Of a DNA stretch of 11,502 nt, positions 1-5,551 are shown one piece after another. The position numbers were made by a program, and so were the translations under genes. Below the pieces are notes generated by a model. It saw only the letters and a list, made by a program, of their open reading frames with translations, did not search any database and was not told the DNA's origin. Numbering within the stretch: position 1 is the first letter of the stretch; every line of letters begins with the position of its first letter. Origin of the DNA: Candidatus Saccharimonadota bacterium (GTDB taxonomy: Bacteria; Patescibacteriota; Saccharimonadia; UBA4664); NCBI GenBank assembly GCA_029288275.1, contig JARIHM010000150.1, positions 1 to 11,502 on the forward strand, in the 5' to 3' direction.

Positions 1-16
1 TGTGTATAAGAGACAG
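1..16. other. Residual Nextera mosaic-end adapter at contig edge
   Basis: The first 16 bases (TGTGTATAAGAGACAG) are identical to the 3' 16 bases of the 19-bp Tn5 mosaic end used in Nextera libraries. They are library-derived sequence left at the contig end, not genomic DNA. The radA reading frame runs into them without a stop and would add about five spurious residues, so genomic sequence should be taken from position 17. Confidence 0.95.
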
Positions 17-875
17 GACCCGGTTGCCGTTCAGCCAGGAGTGCTTCGGATGGGTTGGCCACCGCTGCTAGCCCCTGCTCATTCATTTCAAAGATGCCTA
101 CTTCGCTTGTCGAGCCGAAGCGATTTTTAATCCCACGCAGCGCCTTAAATGCCCCATAACGCTCGCCTTCCAGATAAAGCACCACGTCCACAAGGTGTTC
201 CAGGATCTTGGGGCCGGCAATATTCCCCTCTTTCGTTACATGCCCAATAATGAGCGTGGCGATATTGTGACGCTTAGCTAGAGTCTGTAATACTTGGGCG
301 CTAGCTGTAATCTGGCCTACGGTTCCCGGCGAACCCGTCAATGCCTCAACGGCCATGGTCTGAATTGAGTCGATAATGACGAGCCGATAACCACCTTGCT
401 CGATAGTGGCGGCAATAGCATCAATGTTTGTCTCGGTGAGCAGATCAAGCCCAGCGGCCTCGACACCCAGTCGCTCAGCTCGCAGCTTAATCTGCGTTGC
501 ACTTTCCTCGCCGCTCACGTAGAGCACGCGCTCAGCCTGGCCCAAGTGGGCCGCCAGCTGCAATACTAAAGTACTCTTCCCAATGCCTGGATCACCCGAG
601 AGTAGCATCACCGAGCCCGGCACCACTCCGCCACCGAGTACCTGGTCAACCTCGCCCAAGCCGGTCGAGAACCGCGGCAAACGCTGCGTCTGGACCTCAT
701 CGAGCTTGGTGGGCGCCAGCGCCGCTGTCGCTTTGGCCTTGCCTACTCCGGCCGACATAGGTGCCAGCTCTTCTATAAGGGTATTCCAGCCGCCGCATTG
801 CTCACACTTGCCCATCCAGCGTGTATATTTAGCCCCACAGGTTTGGCACACAAATTGACTGGTGGCCTTGGCCAT
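17..875 (-). CDS. radA: DNA repair protein RadA/Sms (3'-truncated by contig end)
   Basis: RadA is a RecA-like ATPase and DnaB-type helicase that promotes branch migration during homologous recombination in the cytoplasm. About 286 N-terminal residues are present out of the family's usual ~450. Visible in order: a four-cysteine zinc finger (CxxC at 10-13, CxxC at 24-27), Walker A GDPGIGKS at 94-101, Walker B LVIIDS at 165-170, and the RadA-specific KNRFG motif at 250-254. The sequence stops just after an NPSE motif, so the C-terminal Lon-protease-like domain is missing because the contig ends, not because of mutation. The ATG start is supported by a strong AGGAGG six bases or so upstream and by the zinc finger beginning at residue 10. 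It lies on the same strand as clpC, downstream of it, echoing the Bacillus clpC-radA order. Confidence 0.95.
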
Positions 876-894
876 AAGTCCTCCTTCTCATTTG

Positions 895-923
895 ATTATG
901 CCGAACGCTAGGCGAACAAACAA
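895..923 (-). promoter_or_regulatory. Candidate radA promoter
   Basis: On the minus strand a TTGTTT -35 (918-923) and CATAAT -10 (895-900) are separated by 17 bp, with the radA ATG about 20 bases further on. The spacer holds a direct repeat CGAAC-N6-CGAAC (902-917 on the plus strand). The match to consensus is moderate. Confidence 0.5.
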
Positions 924-926
924 GCC

Positions 927-955
927 TTGACGGCAAACCGGCAACGTCGTATTAT
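927..955 (+). promoter_or_regulatory. Sigma-70-type promoter of the 990-1633 unit
   Basis: TTGACG (927-932), a 17-bp spacer and TATTAT (950-955) match the consensus in five of six bases each. The expected start of transcription is near 962, giving a leader of about 28 bases before the ATG at 990. Its -35 box lies three bases from the opposing radA -35 box. Confidence 0.75.
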
Positions 956-989
956 CTCTGCGTTAGTGTACCTTGAAGGAAGGAAGACC

Positions 990-1172
990 ATGCCAGACTG
1001 GCTGCGGTATGAGGTTTCAGTACCGCTCTGGGGGCTCCTGATTATTCTGTTTGTAGGCGGAGCAGCAGGCGCCTACTTTGGCATCGGCCACATTCTCCTC
1101 GGCGCCGGGGCGCTTATCGTGATCATTGCCGGGGGAACGTTCTTGCTGCCTCGGCTGCTGAGGCGAGGCTAA
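990..1172 (+). CDS. Small two-helix membrane protein, unknown function (60 aa)
   Basis: I do not recognise this protein. It has two closely spaced hydrophobic segments, at about residues 12-31 and 34-53, both rich in Gly, Ala, Leu and Ile, separated by a GIGH turn, and ends in the basic tail RLLRRG. A helical hairpin in the cytoplasmic membrane is the obvious topology. The ATG at 990 is preferred over an in-frame TTG at 927 because the latter lies inside the -35 box, and because a purine-rich AAGGAAGGAAG ribosome site sits just upstream of the ATG. The next gene begins two bases after the TAA, implying translational coupling. The 23-base leader ending in this ATG is nearly repeated in front of the gene at 1746. 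Confidence 0.75.
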   Translation: MPDWLRYEVSVPLWGLLIILFVGGAAGAYFGIGHILLGAGALIVIIAGGTFLLPRLLRRG

Positions 1173-1174
1173 CC

Positions 1175-1633
1175 TTGACGAACCCCCTAGGAGAAGACTG
1201 GGAGCCCGAACCGCTACCCCGTCCGGCATCTGGCCTTATCTGTTCCGGTCCGCTACAGGAGTACTTCCGCCAGCAGCAGCTAGCTTATGCTACTTACCTG
1301 GCAGAAGTGGCCGTCATACCAGCGATCCACGAACAGATCGAAGCCCACATAGCCGGGCAGGTTCGTCGACTGGCCGAGGGCATTGGTCCTATCCCAATTA
1401 CCCTGCCAGCCGCGCTCATCAAGCAACTTGGTCCGCTGGGCCGTCGGGCTGTCATCGCCGCCTTGGAGGCAAACGAATCTGAGTTGCAAGTAGCGGGGCT
1501 GGAATTGAGTCATGAACCAGAGCAAGACCTCTGTTTCAACCTCTACCCACCCGGAGCAGCCCTGCCTGAGGAGCCTACGCAAGGGCACTGGGTGCCCAAC
1601 GCAGTGGTAAGGCAGGCTACGAGCGCTTCATAA
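1175..1633 (+). CDS. Unknown protein, 152 aa, TTG start; paralogue of the 1746 product
   Basis: No family recognised. The reading frame contains no methionine codon other than the TTG read as initiator at 1175. That TTG follows the upstream stop by two bases and has GAGG-type purines overlapping the end of the previous gene, so coupled initiation is likely. The protein appears soluble, with no membrane segment. A helical stretch of about residues 26-70 (GPLQEYF..., IPAIHEQIEAHIA) is followed by a region of alternating hydrophobic residues. From about residue 26 to the end of the conserved region it lines up with the protein encoded at 1746-2186: L..Y near the start, V(I/L)P then a Q..A helix, I.I.L, LG..G, and a hydrophobic ...Y close. 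GC at third positions is about 59% by hand count, like most of the window. Confidence 0.7.
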   Translation: MTNPLGEDWEPEPLPRPASGLICSGPLQEYFRQQQLAYATYLAEVAVIPAIHEQIEAHIAGQVRRLAEGIGPIPITLPAALIKQLGPLGRRAVIAALEANESELQVAGLELSHEPEQDLCFNLYPPGAALPEEPTQGHWVPNAVVRQATSAS

Positions 1634-1638
1634 TTACG

Positions 1639-1675
1639 GTCCCGGCAGGGGTTTCTCTGCCGGGACTTTCTTTTT
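1639..1675 (+). terminator. Intrinsic terminator of the 990-1633 unit
   Basis: A perfect 10-bp stem GTCCCGGCAG / CTGCCGGGAC with an 8-base loop is followed by TTTCTTTTT. It begins five bases after the TAA of the 152-aa gene and separates it from the promoter at 1678. Confidence 0.9.
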
Positions 1676-1677
1676 AG

Positions 1678-1705
1678 TTGACTTTATTAAAAAATATACT
1701 ATAAT
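1678..1705 (+). promoter_or_regulatory. Strong sigma-70-type promoter of the 1746 gene
   Basis: TTGACT (1678-1683) and a perfect TATAAT (1700-1705) are 16 bp apart with an A/T-rich spacer. Transcription should start near 1712, so the in-frame ATG at 1704, which lies inside the -10 box, cannot be the translation start. Confidence 0.85.
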
Positions 1706-1745
1706 GTTTTCTGTCAACGCCCAACACCTGGAAGGCGAGAAGACC

Positions 1746-2186
1746 ATGACCAACATCGTTCCGACTGGCGAGACCACGACTCCGACCACACTCGAGCACC
1801 CGCAGAACGGCCTCGTGAACCCCGAGGGCCTGCTGAGCTACCTGGAGGTGGCCCGGGCAGCCCGCGCCAACGGGATCATCATGAGCCAGGTACTACCGGT
1901 GTTCCGTCAGCAACTGGCGGAGTGGGCCGAGGAGAACCTGACGAAGCTCATCCGGTTCGAAGCCATCGAGATCAGCCTCATCGTCCCGGCCAAGGCCACG
2001 TGTGCTCTGGGTGAGTACGGCTGGGAGTACCTGATCACCTGGCTCTCCACCCAGGGCTGGCACGTCCACAACCACGGCGTGGCGAACGGCGAGCTGCACC
2101 TGTGGGTCAAGCGCTACGTCAAGCCCACTGCGAGCCACCAGCTCCAGCTGCTCGACGACCTCGAGCGACGCAGCCCGCTGCGCTGA
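1746..2186 (+). CDS. Unknown protein, 146 aa, very high GC3; paralogue of the 1175 product
   Basis: No family recognised. The protein seems soluble: a low-complexity Thr/Pro-rich N-terminus (about residues 1-25), a helical segment (about 28-70, with VLPVFRQQLAEWAEENL), then a region with many Trp, His and aliphatic residues in alternation (about 75-125), suggesting beta strands. ATG 1746 is chosen because the in-frame ATG at 1704 overlaps the -10 box and because GGAAGG lies upstream. By hand count about 131 of 146 codons end in G or C (about 90%), against about 59% in its apparent paralogue at 1175. This could reflect acquisition from a high-GC genome or strong codon selection in a highly expressed gene; the perfect -10 box fits the second reading. 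It is monocistronic and closed by three stacked hairpins. Confidence 0.75.
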   Translation: MTNIVPTGETTTPTTLEHPQNGLVNPEGLLSYLEVARAARANGIIMSQVLPVFRQQLAEWAEENLTKLIRFEAIEISLIVPAKATCALGEYGWEYLITWLSTQGWHVHNHGVANGELHLWVKRYVKPTASHQLQLLDDLERRSPLR

Positions 2187-2190
2187 TCCC

Positions 2191-2220
2191 GTCGGAGCGC
2201 GCGCTTCCGCGCGCTCCGAC
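2191..2220 (+). other. GC-rich 13-bp hairpin after the 1746 gene
   Basis: A perfect stem (2191-2203 with 2208-2220, GTCGGAGCGCGCG and its complement) closes on a CTTC loop four bases past the TGA. No T-tract follows on either strand, so it is not a standard intrinsic terminator. It may block 3' exonucleases or extend the terminator region. Confidence 0.8.
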
Positions 2221-2222
2221 CC

Positions 2223-2259
2223 CTGCCTAAGCTGCCAAATCGTTTGGCGCCTTAGGCAG
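2223..2259. other. Second hairpin of the 3' stack
   Basis: CTGCCTAAG (2223-2231) pairs with CTTAGGCAG (2251-2259), and inside it CCAAA pairs with TTTGG across a TCG loop, with one mismatch between the two helices. It starts two bases after the first hairpin and ends two bases before the bidirectional terminator. Its outer stem shares GCCTAAG/CTTAGGC with the terminator at 7718-7749. Confidence 0.75.
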
Positions 2260-2261
2260 CT

Positions 2262-2293
2262 AAAAAAGACCCCCTTAAGCGGGGGTCTTTTTT
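2262..2293. terminator. Bidirectional terminator between the 1746 gene and clpC
   Basis: AAAAAAGACCCCC (2262-2274) and GGGGGTCTTTTTT (2281-2293) form a symmetric 13-bp inverted repeat around a 6-base loop, giving a U-tract on either strand. It serves two convergent units. The clpC TAA codon (2292-2294) overlaps its edge, so clpC has essentially no 3' UTR before the stem. Confidence 0.93.
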
Positions 2294-4817
2294 AGCGCTC
2301 CTCGGCCGAGATGGTCTCGTCGGTCTCGGCCGGTGCCTTGCTGCGTTTGCGAGCAGGCGCCAGCTGGAGTTCATCGCCGCGGCGAGTAACCGTCACGGTA
2401 TCTCCCTCGCCAAACCGGCCATCCAGAAGCCCCACAGCCAACGGATCTTCAAGGTAATCTTGGATAGCTCGGCGCATAGGACGCGCGCCCTGCTCCATGT
2501 CATAGCCTTTTTCCATAAGAAGACCGCGCGCAGAGCCGGTCACGCGCAGCTTGAGCCGCTGCTCATCGAGACGCTTCTGCAAATCGGCCAGCTGCAGCGA
2601 CAAGATCTGTTTGATGTCATTCTGGCTCAGCGTCTTAAAGACCACGATACGATCAACGCGGTTAAGGAATTCGGGCCGGAAAGCCTTCTTGAGATCACCC
2701 AAGACCTTTTCAGTCACCTTGGCATGGGCTTGCTCCAACTGCTTCTCCTCGGCTGGAGACTCAGTGCGGAACCCGATCTGAGCCTCGCGGTGTAGATCGC
2801 TGGCGCCTACGTTGCTGGTCATAATGATGACCGTATTGCGAAAATCAACCCGGCGCCCTTGAGCATCCGTAAGATAACCGTCTTCCAAGATCTGTAGCAG
2901 CATATTAAAGACATCTGGATGGGCTTTCTCGATCTCATCAAACAGCAGCAACGAATATGGCTTGCGGCGGATCTGTTCGGTCAATTGCCCGCCTTCGTCG
3001 TACCCTACGTAGCCCGCCGGCGCGCCGACAAGCCGCGCTACATTGTGCTTCTCCATAAACTCGCTCATGTCGATCTTGATCATGGCATCGCGGTCATGGA
3101 ACAGCTCCTCAGCCAGTACTCGCGCTAGCTCGGTCTTACCGACACCCGTGGGGCCCAAGAAAATAAACGAACCAATAGGCCGGCGACTATCAGCAATACC
3201 GGTGCGAGAGCGGCGGATACTGCGAGCGATTGCTTCTACTGCTTCGTCCTGACCAATGACACGGTGCTTGAGCGAACTAGCCAGCTTAAGCAAGCTCTCC
3301 ACCTCGGTTTTGATAAGCCGCGTCACTGGAATGCCGGTCATGAGCGAAATGACGTGGGCAATGTCCTCGGGCGTAATCTTGATAGCCGCATCAGCCGCAC
3401 CCTCCTTAAGCTTAAGCTGAGACAGGCGGTTTTGAATGACACTCTCGCGCGTCTTGAGCCGGGCTGCCAGCTCGAAGTCCTGATCAAACACGGCATTCTC
3501 GATGTCGTCGCGAATCTCGGCCAGCTGTTTCTGTAAATTGCGCACCGCTTTGCTCGAACCGCCACGTTTAATGCGAGCCAGGCTGGCTGCCTCGTCGATC
3601 AGGTCAACCGCCTTATCGGGCAAGAACCGATCAGCTACATACCGTTTGGCCAGCTTGGCAGCAGCCTCCACTGCCTCATCGGTAATCTCCACCCGATGAT
3701 GCTCCTCGTACTTGGGCCGCAAACCCCGCAGCACCTCGATGGTCTCATCCACCGTGGCCTCTGGCACTTGCACCGGCTGGAAGCGCCGCTCCAGAGCCGA
3801 ATCCTTCTCAATATGCTTACGGTACTCTTCCAGTGTGGTGGCGCCGATTACCTGGATCTCGCCCCGGCTGAGTGCAGGCTTCAGAATATTAGCCGCGTCA
3901 ATGGCACCTTCGGCCGCGCCCGCACCGACCACCGTATGGAGCTCGTCAATAAACAAGATAACCTCGGGCGACGCTTTGGCCTCGTCCAGAATCTTCTTGA
4001 GCCGCTCTTCAAATTCGCCGCGATACTTGGTACCGGCAATTACGCTCGCTAGATCGAGCATTACCAGCCGCTTGCCCTGGAGCATCTCTGGCACTTCCTC
4101 GGCGGCAATGCGCTGGGCCAAGCCCTCCACCACCGCTGTCTTACCAACGCCCGGCTCTCCGATCAGCACAGGATTGTTCTTGGACCGGCGGTTCAGAATA
4201 GACACCATCCGGCTGATCTGCGTCTCCCGGCCCACTACCGGGTCAAGCTGGTTATTGCGCGCCTTGGCGGTCATATCAATACCAAAGTGATCGAGCGCCG
4301 GCGTCTTGCTCTTGCCGTTGCCTTTATTCCCCCGTTGCGCCGTCCGCTCCTCTTCGGCATAAAAGTACTGCTGATTTCCCAGATAGTTCTCCAACTCCGC
4401 ACGGATAGTAGCCGGGTCCACCTGCAGATCATTCTTCAGCAGGCTAATGGCCCGAGCGCTCTTCTCGCTCAGCATAGCAAATAGAATATGCTCGGTACCG
4501 CAGTAAGGCTGACCGAACTCCTTAGCTACCCGCAATGAATACGTCAGCATATTTTTAGCCGTCTGACTCGGCCCCTTGTAGGCTCCGCCGGCTAGCTGTT
4601 GCGAAAAACTCAGTACCAGTTGGGCTTTTTCAAAGGTAACACCGGCGTTAGCTAAAATTTTGGCGCCAATCGAGCCTTCTTCCTGAAGCACGCCCAGCAG
4701 AATGTGCTCGGTGCCCACATAGCTAGAGCCCATCTGCGAGGCAATAGCCTCAGCGTTGTGCAGGCTGCGCTTAGCGTTCTCGGTAAACCGATCGAATTGT
4801 GAACTAAAATCGGCCAT
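2292..4817 (-). CDS. clpC: ATP-dependent Clp protease ATP-binding subunit ClpC
   Basis: ClpC is a hexameric Hsp100 unfoldase that feeds substrates to ClpP in the cytoplasm. The 841-aa product is full length. In order: an N-domain with two Clp_N repeats (about 1-145; GTEHILLG at 35-42, GTEHILFA at 107-114); AAA1 with Walker A GEPGVGKT (220-227), Walker B ILFIDE (287-292) and arginines of ALERRF (341-346); a UVR-type middle region (about 425-460); AAA2 with GPTGVGKT (555-562) and LLLFDE (623-628); and an IGF tripeptide (681-683), the loop that docks on ClpP. The tail is Lys/Glu-rich. ATG 4817 is chosen over an in-frame TTG at 4880 because AAAGGA lies just upstream and the family N-terminus follows. 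The N-domain repeats differ from Bacillus and actinobacterial ClpC and recall Patescibacteria. No ctsR or mcsAB is adjacent; a CIRCE site suggests HrcA control. No ClpP gene is in the window. Confidence 0.96.
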   Translation of the reverse strand: MADFSSQFDRFTENAKRSLHNAEAIASQMGSSYVGTEHILLGVLQEEGSIGAKILANAGVTFEKAQLVLSFSQQLAGGAYKGPSQTAKNMLTYSLRVAKEFGQPYCGTEHILFAMLSEKSARAISLLKNDLQVDPATIRAELENYLGNQQYFYAEEERTAQRGNKGNGKSKTPALDHFGIDMTAKARNNQLDPVVGRETQISRMVSILNRRSKNNPVLIGEPGVGKTAVVEGLAQRIAAEEVPEMLQGKRLVMLDLASVIAGTKYRGEFEERLKKILDEAKASPEVILFIDELHTVVGAGAAEGAIDAANILKPALSRGEIQVIGATTLEEYRKHIEKDSALERRFQPVQVPEATVDETIEVLRGLRPKYEEHHRVEITDEAVEAAAKLAKRYVADRFLPDKAVDLIDEAASLARIKRGGSSKAVRNLQKQLAEIRDDIENAVFDQDFELAARLKTRESVIQNRLSQLKLKEGAADAAIKITPEDIAHVISLMTGIPVTRLIKTEVESLLKLASSLKHRVIGQDEAVEAIARSIRRSRTGIADSRRPIGSFIFLGPTGVGKTELARVLAEELFHDRDAMIKIDMSEFMEKHNVARLVGAPAGYVGYDEGGQLTEQIRRKPYSLLLFDEIEKAHPDVFNMLLQILEDGYLTDAQGRRVDFRNTVIIMTSNVGASDLHREAQIGFRTESPAEEKQLEQAHAKVTEKVLGDLKKAFRPEFLNRVDRIVVFKTLSQNDIKQILSLQLADLQKRLDEQRLKLRVTGSARGLLMEKGYDMEQGARPMRRAIQDYLEDPLAVGLLDGRFGEGDTVTVTRRGDELQLAPARKRSKAPAETDETISAEER

Positions 4818-4896
4818 ACATGTCCTTTCGTCAGATCTCAGACCCGGCCAGACATCAGATAAAGAAGGAGGGTGCCGCAACCCAAGATATGATTCT

Positions 4897-4924
4897 AGTA
4901 TAGCATCGTTAGCACTCGATGCAA
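4897..4924 (-). promoter_or_regulatory. clpC promoter
   Basis: On the minus strand TTGCAT (4919-4924) and TATACT (4897-4902) are 16 bp apart. The -35 lies inside the CIRCE spacer, so a repressor bound there would exclude RNA polymerase. The predicted transcript start near 4890 leaves a leader of about 70 bases. Confidence 0.75.
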
Positions 4925-4935
4925 GCGAGTGCTAA
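4909..4935. promoter_or_regulatory. CIRCE operator (HrcA binding site)
   Basis: TTAGCACTC, nine bases, GAGTGCTAA is an exact match to the consensus CIRCE inverted repeat bound by the heat-shock repressor HrcA. It covers the clpC -35 box. In Bacillus, CIRCE controls groE and dnaK while clpC belongs to CtsR; here it appears to be the heat-shock control of clpC itself. Confidence 0.95.
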
Positions 4936-4937
4936 AT

Positions 4938-4981
4938 AAAAATGGCGAGCAGCTTAGGTGCTGACCGCCCTAGCGCTCGCC
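4938..4981 (-). terminator. Terminator-like hairpin upstream of CIRCE
   Basis: GGCGAGC (4944-4950) pairs with GCTCGCC (4975-4981), continued inward by GC and TAGG pairing with CCTA and GC across two single-base bulges. On the minus strand the stem is followed by ATTTTTATTT (through 4937), the arrangement of an intrinsic terminator. No minus-strand gene was found immediately upstream; it may insulate clpC from read-through or end a short untranslated transcript. Confidence 0.5.
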
Positions 4982-5001
4982 TTCGCGGGACAGAATTAAT
5001 C

Positions 5002-5030
5002 TTGATTACTATAAAATGTAAGTCTATAAT
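5002..5030 (+). promoter_or_regulatory. Promoter of the 5079-6178 operon
   Basis: TTGATT (5002-5007), a 17-bp spacer and a perfect TATAAT (5025-5030). The expected start is near 5037, leaving a leader of roughly 42 bases. Confidence 0.82.
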
Positions 5031-5042
5031 TGTCCAGGACAA
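5030..5042. promoter_or_regulatory. 13-bp palindrome at the transcription start (candidate operator)
   Basis: TTGTCC-A-GGACAA is a perfect inverted repeat running from the last base of the -10 box across the predicted transcription start. That is a typical place for a repressor site. I do not recognise the motif as that of a known regulator. The single-base centre argues against an RNA hairpin. Confidence 0.45.
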
Positions 5043-5078
5043 ACCTGTACCTTTCTATTCAAAGCCAAGGAGAACCCT

Positions 5079-5537
5079 TTGAGCCGTCCCCTATACGAGC
5101 CATCGCTTGGATGGATGGCCATTGGCAGCAGTCTGTCATTGCTGGTTGGTCTCATCATGCTTATCTGGACCCTAGCCTGGCTCGGCTTTAGTGACAATGC
5201 TATTGCCGCGGTTGGCACACTGGCTTGTCTGGTGGGCGTGGGTCTGTTTATAACGGCGCTTGTGATTGGACCGCGGCTCCCTTACCGTGATCCGGAGCGC
5301 TGGACGTCGATCTTTGACCACGAGCTCCACTGCGCCGATACACCGCCACGTTGGTGGTATGTCAGGCTAAATGACGAACTGATTGTGCAAGTTTGGAGCC
5401 AACATCGGCCACGAGTCAACCAGAAGGCTTGGGTACCCAAGGCGCCGTTTGGTCCTGCCCGGCTCCATTGGGTTGATGAGGTCCTGGCAGACGATCCGTC
5501 TCCAGCCGCCCGTTATATCGCCAAGCTTGGTGCCTAG
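5079..5537 (+). CDS. Two-helix membrane protein with soluble C-terminal domain, unknown (152 aa)
   Basis: Not recognised. Two hydrophobic segments at about residues 11-35 and 41-64 form a probable helical hairpin. They are followed by a soluble stretch of roughly 85 residues that is rich in Trp (RWW at 91-93, VQVW, KAWVP, LHWVDE) and Pro. Start and end would lie on the same side of the membrane. The TTG start is supported by AAGGAG at 5067-5072 with a six-base gap and by the lack of a nearby in-frame ATG before the first helix (Met13 lies inside it). The gene stops 14 bases before the next start, so the two are almost certainly cotranscribed. The promoter carries a palindrome, suggesting specific control. 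Confidence 0.8.
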   Translation: MSRPLYEPSLGWMAIGSSLSLLVGLIMLIWTLAWLGFSDNAIAAVGTLACLVGVGLFITALVIGPRLPYRDPERWTSIFDHELHCADTPPRWWYVRLNDELIVQVWSQHRPRVNQKAWVPKAPFGPARLHWVDEVLADDPSPAARYIAKLGA

Positions 5538-5551
5538 CAGAGGAGAGCCCC

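Noticed and set aside
902..917. CGAAC-N6-CGAAC as a possible LexA (SOS) box in front of radA
   Set aside because: The half-sites are in direct, not inverted, orientation; a Gram-positive LexA box needs GAAC and GTTC facing each other.
927..989. TTG at 927 as an upstream start that would make the small membrane protein 81 residues
   Set aside because: The TTG is part of the promoter -35 box and would not be in the transcript; the ATG at 990 has a good ribosome site.
3712..4290. A 192-codon open frame antisense to clpC, and several other long open frames within clpC, nusA and radA
   Set aside because: They lie opposite well-supported genes, have low-complexity Ser/Arg/Ala-rich translations, no ribosome site, and arise from the codon structure of the real gene.
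5024..5218. A 64-codon minus-strand frame across the start of the 5079 gene, considered as the gene ended by the orphan terminator at 4938-4981
   Set aside because: No ribosome site or recognisable protein features, and it overlaps a well-supported promoter and gene start on the other strand.
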